Assembly: GCA_029891345.1 (NCBI GenBank)
Contig: CM056998.1
Coordinates: 173,066,332-173,130,331 of the forward strand
Direction: 5' to 3'
Source of the DNA: Dryococelus australis
Lineage: Eukaryota > Arthropoda > Insecta > Phasmatodea > Phasmatidae
DNA length: 64,000 nt
Each line of letters opens with the position of its first letter. Positions within the stretch are counted from its first letter, which is position 1. Positions 12,468 through 22,138 of the stretch are shown in pieces. The position numbers and the translations under genes were made by a program. The notes beneath the pieces were generated by a model, which had not been told where the DNA came from, did not search any database, and saw only the letters and a list, made by a program, of their open reading frames with translations.

Positions 12468-12703
12468 GGTTAGGTTAGTTTAATATGAATATGAGAATAA
12501 ATAATTATTTATAAGATATATGTGTGATATAAAATGTGCAATGGGAGATTGGTATTTTGGTGATGAATAATAATGTTTTATTTAGTTGAAAGAAGTGTGT
12601 GTGGATTATTTATTAGCTATTATTGCCCACCTCCATTTTTACAAATGTGTGTTTGTGTTGTTATTGAACCTAACTTAACCTAACCTAACCTAACGTAACG
12701 TAA
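12468..12703. repeat. Interstitial telomere-like motifs in inverted arrangement
   Basis: A ggttaggttag at 12,468-12,478 faces a seven-unit 5-bp series at 12,669-12,703 (cctaa, cttaa, cctaa x3, cgtaa x2). TTAGG is the common insect telomere repeat. The two blocks are oriented toward one another with about 190 bp of AT-rich sequence between them. They may be remnants of telomeric DNA used in repair, or ends of a small element. Confidence 0.6.
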
Positions 12704-12709
12704 GGGTAT

Positions 12710-14708
12710 GTCACCTCAATACTTTTTTTCACTCGAGCGTCAGCTTTATTTGATACTGAGTAACCAATTCACTCTGTGCCAGACATCATCTGATTATACT
12801 CGTGTTTTCTTGTAGGTTTGTCACTAGTCTCTTTCTTACAAAATGCGTTTTATTAAATTGTATCCAGTTGTGAAATCAACTGAAATGAGCACGTGTTTCA
12901 TTTAGGGCTTAAGAGAATTCGCACAACTATTCCAATAAATTTATATGAAGAAAGAAAGTGAAAAATGGCCTAGTATATGTTGTGCAAACTTATATTCTGG
13001 AACACTGTTATGTGTTGTTCCCTTTCTCAATGGTTGATGCATTTTTTTATACTTTTCTTAACAGTCTGGTAAAATGCCACTATGTTCAGTTTAATAGTAT
13101 CGAAATCTTCACTGGACCAGCAAAACGGGGAAACAACTTTAAACACTCAAACGTCAGCCTATGAAGAAAGAACGCCACCTGCCATCCGCACAGAACAAGG
13201 AAAGCTATCAGCCAGTGTTTCAAGCAATAAATCTCGGCCTACAGGGATAAGGCAGACATATTTCCAGATTGCCTTTGGACAATCAATAGATAAGAATGCT
13301 TAGCGCCTTGCAATATATCACTGGGCAAGGCAAAGTTCTTTGTTCCACCTTGTTTCATGTCAGGTACTTGGCCTGAAAAGACTTAGCGTGAGGGAGGACG
13401 CAAGGCACGAAGAAGTAATTGCTTGTTTCGATAAACCTCGCGAGCCAACAAAAGGACCTTAATCGCGGATTCAGGCGTTCAACAAAGAAGGACTTCCTTC
13501 AGCCGCAGGCAGTGGAACCAGAAAGGCTCTTGAGGTTTTGGCGGCAATTAGCAAAGCGCAGCCTCCTGAAGGAGCCAGCGGAACTGCAAATCCTCCACAA
13601 GAGCGCGTATTGTGCTGGCTCAATTAGCGGCCAACGGCAAAGGTAAAGCCACAGAACAGGCACGCACAAGACAAACGGCGCGGTGCTCCCTGTGGGGTTA
13701 GAAGCCATGTTGTCCAGAGTAAAACATTTTGCTGCGACTGCATAACTATATATGTTACAATCAGCGTAAGCGCTGTTCGTATTGAAAGTGGCTACCTTCT
13801 GTCTGGCCACGGCGCCATATTTGTCCATGTTCGTCTCCTTGCAACACGTTAAGAACTCATCAGTGAGGGATGTTCTTAAAAAACCAGGGGTGGATTACAT
13901 ACACTCAAAGAAATTATTAGTAAATTTATCATATCAGTATATATATACAGTGACAAAGCACGTATGGTAAATTATTTTTCCACACATTCATGGTAACGTT
14001 CCTACAGTTGCTCAGGAAAGAGTCAAATGTATAAGGAAGTTCCCAACTTTGTATAGTAGCAATGCTAAACATTCCCATGATTTAAGCCCGATATATAGTA
14101 TTATTTCCATACACTGAATAGGTTAAAAACTTCGATCACAGTTTGGAAGTATACCAGGATTTTTTACAGTGCAGCTTCTTTAATTGAAGTCAGTAAATGT
14201 TTAACATAAATCATTACATAAAATAGTGTTTCCGTGAAGTGAAGTGAAGTGTTCACTTATTAGATCTGTTATTTTGTTAATGTTCAAGTCAAAAACGTTA
14301 ACATCAAGTGAAGTGGCATTTGCGATGACCCTGGATTAATCCCTATTCCAATTACAAAATGTGTCTTTTGAAATGTTATCCATTTGTGAAATAAACTGGA
14401 ATAAACACGTGTTTAGTGTAGGACTTGTGAGAATTCGGACATTTGTCCAATAATTTAGCACGAAGAAAGAAAGAAAGTTAAAGAAAAATACTTTGTATAT
14501 TTTGTCCCAACTTATATTTTAAAACACTGTACTGTGTTGTTCCCGTTGTCACTGGGTGATGCATTTTTGAAGTTTTATAAGAAATACGTACAATACCAAA
14601 CCTACAAGAAAACAAGAGCAGGATCACGTTGTGTGTCGCCAAGGATGAATCGATTACTCAGTCACAAATAAAGCTGATGCTTGAGTGAAAAAAGTATCCA
14701 TAAGACTT
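12710..14708. repeat. Large inverted-repeat composite with internal direct repeats
   Basis: The segment at about 12,710-12,834 (…atactttttttcactcgagcgtcagcttt…) reappears in reverse complement at about 14,588-14,708. Just inside, 12,840-13,060 and 14,357-14,588 are direct repeats sharing gtgaaat(c/a)aactg, cacgtgttt, agaattcg and tgttgttccc landmarks. The order is A-B-insert-B'-A(inverted). The insert (13,061-14,356) contains an M2 MITE and a GC-richer block at 13,080-13,870 with short frames I cannot identify. Confidence 0.65.
13902..14171 (+). repeat. MITE family M2
   Basis: It starts cactcaaagaaatt and ends attttttacagtg. The interior string with gctcaggaaagagtcaaatg, cccaactttgtatagtagc and atttccatacactg recurs at 30,800-31,014 and 48,885-49,160. 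It is non-coding. Divergence between copies is roughly 20 percent by eye. Confidence 0.7.
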
Positions 14709-15787
14709 ATCTGTACGGTTCAGAGAAACCGGAATTTTCCTGCCCGTGTTAACAACATGGCACCACGCTAGATTTCACACTCTTTACCTACTCAAGCAGG
14801 AGCAATTGTAGGCTGATACCACATTAGTAACAATTCCAATCCCCGTCCGACTAGGCTTCGTGGAATTAAGCAACTCGCAAAACACTTCTGTGAGCCTCGC
14901 TAACCAGTGTTGCTGTTATTATCGTGATATTTTTGCTACGACTAACGAACTCCTTAGACGTATTTTCGCGGTTGAATTTGTAACAGGCTTTTCATTAGCG
15001 TTCACAACGAAAAGATCACATCGCGAAAATGCTTATTGTAAACACAGACGGCGAACCTCAGATGGAGGGAACTTGAAAACTGCGCAATCGCTGTAAGTGT
15101 ATCAGAAATAGACATGGAATATACGAACGTGTTAATGTAATTAAATGCGGATACTGTCATCTACTTCTCACCTGAAGATAATATCATACACCTGTCACAA
15201 ATTCAGTTCGAGTTACAACGAAGAAAAGCATATTTTTAAACTTCACTAAGACTCGAAATATTATAACTAAACCAAAAGTACATACATCGAGTACAAATTG
15301 AGGTTATCCACGTTTGTAAACTCACCTTCGACACATAAAAAAAAAAAACTTTCCAAGCTTCGTCCTGAAATAAGTCACTATTTTGAACTACCAAATATTC
15401 ATCCATTTTGAACATTAAAAGGCAAGTATGTGGTAATTCAAGTTGCAAATACAATAAGAGAAACCCAGAATTAAAAACGATGAGCAGCAACTATCATCAT
15501 CCGGTTTACAATTCTATCAACATGCTCCTGACTGCATTAGCCAAGAATGGCGAACGCTGGATACCACGGTCACCATGCGTTCACAACAAAGTTGCAAACA
15601 GCAGCGTGAAACCACCTCTTTGTTACCAGTTCAACTGCGAAAATAAGCTTATTATTGCCTACCAACGCACTGAATTTATCGCTGACCACAAAATTCCTTT
15701 GGTAATTTTCACTAAATAACCAAAATGTTGCTGGTGCCATAAAATATTTTGTGAGATCTATATTAACAAAAGAAGTTTATGGCCACC
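14709..15787. other. Intergenic region left of the Polinton-like element
   Basis: Short open frames at 14,860-15,096 and 15,408-15,719 show no recognisable protein. An 11-12-base A run lies near 15,340. No gene is supported. Confidence 0.4.
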
Positions 15788-15793
15788 AACAAA
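15788..15793. repeat. 6-bp target-site duplication, left copy (aacaaa)
   Basis: The six bases aacaaa immediately precede the left terminal repeat and recur at 22,300-22,305 immediately after the right one. A 6-bp duplication is the known signature of Polinton/Maverick integration by a retroviral-type integrase. Confidence 0.85.
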
Positions 15794-15925
15794 AGAAGTA
15801 GGGCATTGTTTGTTCTAGGCAAGGGTCCAGGGCCCGTGAGCAAGAGAGCCAACGGCCATTTCAGTTTCCGCCACTTTGAATTTTTTCTTTCAAAATCACT
15901 TATTTTTACCCAAAACTCACCCATA
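15794..15925 (+). repeat. Left terminal inverted repeat of the Polinton-like element
   Basis: It reads agaagtagggcattg, then a block with aagggtccagggcccgtgag, then a block with gccaacggccatttcag and tcaaaatcact. The reverse complement of 22,139-22,299 gives the same landmarks in the same order (aagagtccagggtccggga, gccaatggccatttcgg, aaaatcact). Confidence 0.85.
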
Positions 15926-16815
15926 AATTTCCTACTTTGCCCAGTCCCAAAAAAAAAAAAAAAAAAAAGGATCCCACCAAAAAATTCTTCAGGGGATACT
16001 GCCTGCCATCTCGAATTTTCCTTTTTTCCCCTCAAAATTTTCCCAAAAATTTCCCTTTTCCTTAAAAATTCACTTTTCCACTCAAAATTTCCCTTAAAAA
16101 ATTGTATTAAAAACTTACATTTCCTGAGCCCCCCCCCCCCCCCCAACAAAACATCACCAATTACTCACCTCTGTTCGAATCCAGCAGACTACTGAATCCC
16201 TCGCCTCCACTCCCCTCACATATACACATTCCGCCATTTTGATTTTTTCATTCCATCATTTGTTTGCATGTTCCTGGAGGCAGCCATATTTGTTTATATG
16301 TTACTGGAGGACACCATATTTGTGTATATGTTACTGGAGGCGGCCATCTTGCTAGGTGCAATAATCCATATTTTTTATTGTCATTTGTTTTATAGTTTGT
16401 ATCTCACTTCGTGCGACAACCATATTATATATTACTATTATTATTAATTACATGTTTAAATCAGCTATGTACCACCAGGTGACAGCCATATTCGTATATG
16501 TGTTAAAATGTTTTTAATTGGCTAATTAGTGTTTAGTCGACAAGCCTTCACCACCTTCGTTTCATCAATGACTCACTTTAGTTCGACTACCTCCATGTTA
16601 TATTATATTTTTCAACATACATATGTAGTATCGATTATGTCACCTGATATAGGCCTGTACCGAACGGTGACATTGACCATTACTGCAAAGTACTTAAAAT
16701 CGTGATATTTTTTATTTTTATTCTTATATATAAAGCGGGAAAGTTTTTTGAAATAAAATACAGCATATTTTTTTTACATAATATTTACTGTACATATACT
16801 AAAATATACAGGTTA
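15926..16815. other. Non-coding left arm of the Polinton-like element
   Basis: This holds a long A run (about 15,951-15,968), imperfect repeats of a ccctcaaaatttccc type, a C run (about 16,127-16,144), then three short units of the form atgttactggagg(c/a)..gccatatttg at about 16,267-16,350. Very similar sequence lies at 27,790-28,230, linking the two elements. Open frames at 15,763-16,195 on both strands arise from this low complexity and are not genes. Confidence 0.7.
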
Positions 16816-18030
16816 TTAATCTTTTTCGACGTTTACCATTCGATATCCGCCTCGGCGACCCAGGAATTGTAGCGGGCAGGGAAACTCCACCACTTTATGT
16901 AGGCGATGCTCGAAGACGAGTTACGGTGTGCAAACAGTCCTTCAGTCGATCACGTTGGAGGTAATAAACTCGTCCTGTTTACTCAAATCGAATACCATAA
17001 GCGGGACCAAACTCTTGAACGTATCGGGGATCAATATTGGGGATTGGGTGCGTCTATATTATGCAGTTTGGAATTGAGTGCACATCTGATATGCCAGCAG
17101 GTACTGGCCATTTACAATGTTTGTGTTCATGTCTACGTACAGATAGCTTTCACTATTAAAAAATATTTCGACATTTGCTATTTTGTATGTGCCGAACTGC
17201 GAACAGCTTACTCTTACATTGTGATGTCTTCCGGTCTGTAACCCAACAATGATGTACCTCGGTTTCTCAGAAGCAAAGCTGGTCTTCGCCATTCAGTTAA
17301 TGTGCTGGCTTGCTGGCAATCCAGGGTATGTCTCCGGACTCTATGAACTGAAATCCACATCGATGTTGTTACCATCTTCCACATTCTGCAACATGTGTAG
17401 GCATTCTGAAGTGCTCAACTACATATGAGGCAGCATTCATTCAATAGACTGTAGGTTCAGGTCCACTGTCTCCAGATTTTCTCCCGTACCCACTATGGTA
17501 TCCAAGTGTGTTTTGGTGAGTATTATCGCCAGCTCCTGCTTCGAATTGAAGATAATACATTTATAGTATTCGGAAAATCCCAATAGCATGGAGAAAGGAA
17601 CACATACTTCGAACCTTCCTTCGGCATAAATGGGGACACTGTAGCCATATTCGATTCCCCAATCTGCCATCTTGGCTGCAGGCAGTTCATTCGGCACGAG
17701 CTAAAGATAATTTTTGAACGTAGAGGTTTTGCCTACATCTCGCGACTGGTCCACCTCGGCACCACGGAGAAAGTAGGCCAATGATATAGATCAGATGAAG
17801 AATTCTATTGCTAATTATTTTCGTCAAAGCTGGATTGGTCCCATCTTATGTCGTCAGAGTCCTCATGATTCGCAGGAAAGAATGGCAAGGAAGAGTGCAG
17901 ATATCTTAGTGTTGGACTGCTATCCGATCTTGGTAGTGTGTACGGCCCGATCACGAACTGCTGGTACGCATGAAATTCCACCTTCGATATGCTGTCTTCG
18001 AAAATGGTTGGCTCTTCGTAGTTTATAAAA
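16816..18030 (-). pseudogene. Double-jelly-roll-type major capsid protein, broken
   Basis: Minus-strand segments in different frames line up in family order. Near 18,030-17,940 lies an N-terminal segment with SKVEFHAYQQFVIGP. At 17,697-17,437 is a segment with FEVCVPFSMLLGFSEYYK and NSKQEL. At 17,292-17,059 is one with EKPRYIIVGLQTGR and NVEIFFNSE. Near 17,010-16,940 are FKSLVPLMVFDLSKQ and downstream C-terminal residues. These resemble the conserved insect Polinton/adintovirus capsid ('hexon-like') family as I know it. At least three frame changes and several stops break it, and part of the N-terminal third appears missing. It is the last gene of the leftward set, after the protease. Confidence 0.75.
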
Positions 18031-18088
18031 TCTTCTATGGCGATCGACCTCGTAGCCGAGACTGCAGAGGATAATCATGCTAGCATGT

Positions 18089-18184
18089 GTTAACTCCTTG
18101 GAGACCTGTGATGTACTGATGGTAGGTTTCGCACATGTTAACTCCTTGGAGAAGTGTGACATACTGATGGTAGGTTTTGTGTGA
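18089..18184. repeat. 2 x 48-bp duplication inside the decayed virus-like element
   Basis: gttaactccttggaga starts at 18,089 and again at 18,137, each followed by a gatggtaggttt block. It lies between the protease remnant and the capsid remnant and has probably arisen after loss of function, since neither neighbouring family has such a repeat. Confidence 0.75.
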
Positions 18185-18312
18185 CACGTTATTTTATAGC
18201 TTCTGGTCAGCGTAAATCTTATACCCATCAACTCAAATGCAGGCATAGGGTGATTTCTTTGTTTCGAAAGTTCACCAACTTTCTACCCTGGTCGACGACT
18301 GTCACAACCACC

Positions 18313-18615
18313 TCATGTGCTCTCTTCACGACGTCCGGAATATAAATGATGCTTTGCGGTTTCGTAATTGTAAGTCAGTTTACAATTTTTCAGATACTTG
18401 CACAATTCAGGAGGAGGACGCAAATTCCCAAAACTATCATTATAGTATACGTGTATACCCTTTTATACATAGACTACACAGTACATGCCGGGCCCTGTTG
18501 TCGTAACCAGATTAATTACGGCACATTCTTCTCTCTTGGGTTTAGTGGGCAAACCGTCTTTCATAAACATTCCACGAAAATGAGGTATTTTCAATTAGCT
18601 TGCAAACAGTTCCAT
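18313..18615 (-). pseudogene. Adenain-like (Ulp1-fold) maturation protease, inactive
   Basis: From an ATG at 18,615 the minus strand reads, after one stop, HFRGMFMKDGLPTK, then a segment with REECAVINL and TTTGPGM, then NDSFGNLRPP, then a TYNYET segment, ending at a TGA at 18,313. This order matches the adenovirus-type cysteine protease of Polintons, which matures virion proteins. In that family the catalytic His follows GPGT and the catalytic Cys lies in a CGHLC-type motif. Here the His position reads M-Y-C-V and the Cys motif reads S-G-R-R, so both are lost. Two in-frame stops (after MELFAS and before KGIHV) also break it. It sits between the minor capsid gene and the capsid gene. The start is the first ATG before the conserved block. 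Confidence 0.78.
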
Positions 18616-18639
18616 ATCCATATTCGTGAGTACACGTTT

Positions 18640-19288
18640 CGGTAGAGATTTCATTATTGTTTCTTCCTACTGCATCGCATTTGCACACTTCCACCTCCTA
18701 CTGGGTATGGTGTTAGGCAGAGGCCTTGCCCGTTTTTTTATCCATGACGATAGCTTCCATATTTGCATTGTATATTTGTGCCTCGATCAACTGCTTCTGT
18801 TCATTCGATGCTGTGTTGATGGCTCTGGCGATACCACTTGTGGCTCCCATTAGGCCTCCGAGAGCCACGACTGCAGGCAAAAGTAGTGGAAAAAATCAGC
18901 CAGTATATATATTCTTAGACTTGGTGGCTTTTCTTCGTTTTATAAATGCTTTTTTTCACTTGTACCTTTCTTTTGCTCTTATCACCCATGCCCATCTTCA
19001 CTTTGGCATTCATCAAGTTGGAAACACCCCATACTGCTATTTTTTCTCCGAACCTGGCATCTGATGATTCTCTTACTTCGTCCGCCTTCTGTGCAAATAT
19101 CTTGTCTGCCCGGTGTCTGGTTTGCAGATCCTTCTGCTGCGATAGGCAATGTCGTGCTGCTTGCACGTCTCATCCAGGGTGTTTATGCCTGTCTCGTTGC
19201 GTGACAGCCATTTAACTAGCTTTATTCCTGGCCCGCACAATCTGTGTCCAGGAAAGCGCAGCTCGAATGGTAGATTGTTGATCAGCAT
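18640..19288 (-). pseudogene. PLA2-like / pVI-like minor capsid protein, frameshifted
   Basis: The N-terminal part has LINNLPFELRFPGH, then LCGPGIKL, then LDETCKQHDIAYR, a parvovirus-type phospholipase A2 layout with Ca-loop glycines (CGPG) and the HD catalytic pair. After a frameshift near 19,120 come ADKIFAQKADEV, FGEKIAVWGVSNL and KVKMGMG, then a basic stretch. After a further frame change comes a hydrophobic segment with LLLPAVVALGGLMG at about 18,880-18,840, the membrane-active type of tail seen in this family. It is the first gene of the leftward transcription unit. The open frame extends upstream to 19,333 without an ATG. I take the ATG at 19,288, which opens the PLA2 domain. Confidence 0.8.
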
Positions 19289-19340
19289 ATCGAGGACCCT
19301 GGTTCCACCTATTGTCTTACCTCTTTGGGACACCGAGGTG

Positions 19341-19397
19341 AACTGAGCGAGTAAAGTATAAATATGGACCTTTTATACATTTCGTTTCTGTATCAGT
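19341..19397. promoter_or_regulatory. Compact divergent promoter with overlapping TATA/initiator pairs
   Basis: For the leftward gene: minus-strand TATAAAAGG at 19,377-19,369 and TCAGTT at 19,346-19,341, placing the initiator A about 33 bp downstream. For the rightward gene: TATAAATA at 19,357-19,364 and TCAGTC at 19,393-19,398, placing the initiator A about 38 bp downstream. TCAGT is the arthropod initiator core. The two TATA boxes are only a few bases apart, and each lies between the other gene's TATA and start. Inferred from motif spacing only. Confidence 0.65.
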
Positions 19398-19403
19398 CTA
19401 GAC

Positions 19404-19706
19404 TTGGAACAGTGCGGATGTATCATATATTGTAATTTAACATTTCAGTGCGATTTCTGCCAGAGACAGTTTACTCAGCGTGATAACTTGAAAAGACATT
19501 CTAAAATGTGTTTAATGTCATCACAAGGCTTGTATATGCTATCTCCTCCACCCCCTCCTCCTTCCCCAATGTATGATATAAAACAATCAGACAAAAACTG
19601 TATAGAGATCATAAACAAGATGTTACTCAATACATACACATTCATGCTCAAGATGAAGCTAGCTCCCATTAATCGTAGCATGAAAGCCTATTTCGGAATA
19701 CAGTGA
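19404..19706 (+). CDS. Small zinc-finger protein of the Polinton-like element
   Basis: The open frame carries FQCDFCQRQF, TQRDNLKRHSKMC, a single C2HC finger (Cys-x2-Cys-x12-His-x3-Cys) with the usual F and L spacing, followed by a proline run (about eight residues near 19,545-19,575) and a short basic tail. Insect elements of this type often have a one-finger protein just upstream of the ATPase. The true start is unclear: the first in-frame codon is TTG, an ATG at 19,418 is out of frame, so the N-terminus may be frameshifted. The stop overlaps the ATPase start (TGATG). Its role is unknown, possibly DNA binding. Confidence 0.6.
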   Translation: MEQCGCIIYCNLTFQCDFCQRQFTQRDNLKRHSKMCLMSSQGLYMLSPPPPPPSPMYDIKQSDKNCIEIINKMLLNTYTFMLKMKLAPINRSMKAYFGIQ

Positions 19707-20408
19707 TGTGCATCATCATGGGACCATCAAATTGTGGGAAGACTTGCATCCTACTGAGCTTGCTGGAAGAAGAGAATGGTCTCTGGTTCGAGAACATTTA
19801 CCTATACTCCAAATCACTGCAGCAACCGAAATACCAGCGATTGGCACGAGTACTGCAGGCTGTGAATGGCATGGGTTATTTCCCATGCAGCAATAATGAA
19901 GCCGTCGTACCTCTGACCGAAGCACTGCGAAACTCGATGTTTGGCGTCGACTGCCTGCGAGAAACAAACTTGCATTCAAGAATACTTTAGCATTAGACGG
20001 CATGCATGCATGGACTGCGTGTATCTCAAACATACTTATTCGCACATACCCAAACAACTGCTTCGCGATAATGCTAATTTGTTGGTGTTGTTTCGCATGG
20101 GCGACACTAATTTATGTCATGCTTACGACGATCACGTAAATACAGACATGACGGTATCAGATTTCAAATGTATGTGTGCTTTGTGCTGGAGAGACAAATA
20201 CGGATTGCTGACAATCGTAAAGGACTGGTCCATATATAATGGGAGGTACAGGCACAGGTTCGATCAGTCCATCGCCAGCCATCGAGAAAGAGTTGCAGCT
20301 TATCGAAATTCGGGCAGATTAGCCTCAAGATGCGTCGTCATAAAGTCAACGATGGCGGTTGTCTCGTACCAGGGAATGATGGAACATGTGATGCTGGTAG
20401 AAGAATAA
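19706..20408 (+). pseudogene. FtsK/HerA-type genome-packaging ATPase, frameshifted
   Basis: The N-terminal frame begins MCIIMGPSNCGKTCILL, a clear Walker A loop (GPSNCGKT). It continues in family fashion to about 19,940. The reading then moves to another frame beginning around TACEKQTCIQEYFSIRRH and continuing through YLKHTYSHIPKQLLRDN, ANLLVLFRMGD and MTVSDFKCMCALCW to the stop at 20,408. These blocks match the A32-like ATPase of Polintons and adintoviruses, which pumps DNA into the capsid. The frameshift falls right at the expected Walker B acidic motif, which is not readable, so the gene is inactive. The ATG overlaps the stop of the zinc-finger gene. Confidence 0.82.
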
Positions 20409-20415
20409 TTCGAAA

Positions 20416-20671
20416 TGGTGAACCCGAACGATCTGGAGATGCTGCTACTAAAAATTTCGTCCTCGAAATTGGTAATGACATCATTTCGGAACTGCGCAGA
20501 ATGTTGGCTGAACAAAACGCATTCTTTCGAAACTACCTGTCCGAGCTTAGAGCAAAAATGGAGCATGTGAAAATGGATACCGTCCGCGATATGGTGGCCA
20601 TGGACGAGCACGTGACGTGTGTTCAAAGGCAAATTATCGACAGATTGAATGTAGCATCTGCACGAAATTAA
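20416..20671 (+). pseudogene. Small coiled-coil protein, frameshifted
   Basis: An ATG at 20,416 shortly after the ATPase stop opens with MVNPNDLEMLLLKI. The likely continuation in another frame has EIGNDIISELRRMLAEQN and QIIDRLNVASARN, with heptad-like hydrophobic spacing. I do not recognise a named family. Small helical proteins occupy this slot in related elements. One frameshift near 20,455 is needed to connect the halves. Confidence 0.45.
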
Positions 20672-20813
20672 GATAATCTGAAAAACCTGGAAGCATATGG
20701 CACATACATTTGATACCTCGATTTCCCAATTCACCACGAAATACAGATATTAAAATTACAGCGAACATCTGAGCAAGATCGAAAGTATTTTCATGGAGAC
20801 TCACGACTAAACC

Positions 20814-20849
20814 TATAAAAGAGAGTGACAGTGACAGTTTTTATTCAGT
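20814..20849 (+). promoter_or_regulatory. TATA box and arthropod initiator for the virion-associated gene
   Basis: TATAAAAG at 20,814-20,821 lies about 33 bp upstream of the A in TCAGT at 20,845-20,849. The ATG of the next gene follows at 20,853, leaving an almost leaderless transcript of about 6 nt. Spacing is canonical for RNA polymerase II. Confidence 0.65.
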
Positions 20850-20852
20850 ACG

Positions 20853-21677
20853 ATGGTGGATATTGCCAGCGAACTACATCGAGTGATTCAGTCTGTCCGC
20901 TCAAAATATTTGCTCGCCAAGAGAGCCGAAATTTCATGCGACTATATAAATAAAGAAATTTTTAAGCCCATTACTAATTGTCTCGATGAACTCAGGGAGA
21001 GCTATGGAGCACCCATAGCTGTAAAGTCCAAAATCAACAATACCACCAAGCCTTTGCAGAAACAAAAGCATGTGAAATACAGTCAGATCAGGACGATGGA
21101 TCGGATACGGATTTGCCACAGAAGAAGAAAGTACGAAAGAGAGCCCTGAAATCTGATGCTTTGGCTCGACGGTACCTACGATCGTACACATCTCATAATA
21201 ATAAAACAATGTACGATGTATACAGGCATAAGGGTAAATGGTTTCTCGGTACTGATGAAATAGAGTTTCTACCAGGTGGGAGCATTTGAGTTGGCAATTA
21301 AATGGTACATGGAATCCCCACAAGGATCCTAGGGTCTTTACAGTATCCGACCGCCTGGAATACAAGACTTTGCTCGAACTCATGCACGCACTTTACCAAG
21401 ACAACAATCCTGAGACCGGTGTATATAAGGATGAAGATCACAAAAAAAATCTACATTTTTCGCCGACCTCTTCAGCAGCCTAGCACTGAAAAGCGGTGAA
21501 GGTCTGAAGAAGACTGACGATGGCAAGAAAATTGATTACATGTTTTGGGACGATCTGAACAAACTGATCGATAGGCTGCAGCTACTGCTTGCTTCGCAAT
21601 GTGATGGAAATTATTCCCACACCAACGAGATAATTTCAATCATAGAAGAACTTAAGGAGGAGGGTTACATACGATGA
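20853..21677 (+). pseudogene. Polinton virion-associated protein, frameshifted
   Basis: Begins MVDIASELHRVIQSVRSKYL, a helical N-terminal segment. After a frame change near 21,085 follows a basic, NLS-like QKKKVRKRALKSD and MYDVYRHKGKWFLGTDEIEF. After a stop and another frame change come YKTLLELMHALY and TGVYKDEDHK. The end has MFWDDLNKLIDRLQLLL and THTNEII-like residues closing with EELKEEGYIR and TGA at 21,675-21,677. The C-terminal block is the same one found in fragments at 28,478-28,663 and 36,755-36,925. The family accompanies insect Polinton/adintovirus integrases; its function is not known to me. The stop overlaps the integrase start (ATGA). Confidence 0.72.
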
Positions 21678-22135
21678 ATCAATTGGGTATCGTCAATGAA
21701 CTGCATGCAGCTGCCAGATGCAACTACCACCATCGCAAGGTCATGATTTGTGGGATGAACAATCTGTTTCAAGCCAACCTTATCGAGATGATATTGAATG
21801 TTCGAGTCAACAAAGGCTACAAGTGCATGTTGACAGTCATCGATGCCTATATCAAATTCGCCTGAGCTAAACTGGTCAAGTCGAAGAATGCACGTGATAG
21901 CACTGAGGCCATCGCAGATCTGTTGAGCGAAGGACACTTCCTGGAAAATTTGCAAACCGACGAGGACAAGGAATTCTACAATGCAAAGTTCAAGGCCCTG
22001 ATGAAGGAACATAACGTAAACCATTGTTCCACATACAGTATTCTCAAAGTTTTAATTGTCGAGAGGTTCAACAGGGCTCTGAATGGCAAGATGTGGAAGC
22101 ATTTCGCAGCAAATAGTACCTACAAGTGGCTTTAG
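21674..22135 (+). pseudogene. Retroviral-type (rve) integrase of the Polinton-like element, inactive
   Basis: Reads MNQLGIVNELHAAARCNY, then NLFQANLIEM, GYKCMLTVIDAYIKF, one in-frame stop (21,863-21,865), AKLVKSKNARDS, LQTDEDKEFYN, NVNHCSTYS and VERFNRAL. These are the RNase-H-fold core blocks of the Polinton/adintovirus integrase. Of the D,D,E triad, the second Asp (LQTD) and the Glu (VERFN) remain, but the first Asp, expected in the QADLIEM-type motif, is Asn (aac). The frame ends just after a YKWL block and runs into the right terminal repeat, so the usual C-terminal part is missing. The 6-bp target duplication shows that this enzyme family inserted the element. Confidence 0.87.
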
Positions 22136-22138
22136 CTA

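Noticed and set aside
15763-16195. Overlapping open frames on both strands (128 and 138 codons)
   Set aside because: They are made of A-run, C-run and aaatttccc repeats in the arm of the Polinton-like element.
18946-19215. Plus-strand frames across 18,626-19,346
   Set aside because: They are shadows of the minus-strand PLA2-like gene, which has clear family motifs.
20934-21383. 149-codon minus-strand frame
   Set aside because: Shadow of the plus-strand virion-associated gene; no motif of its own.
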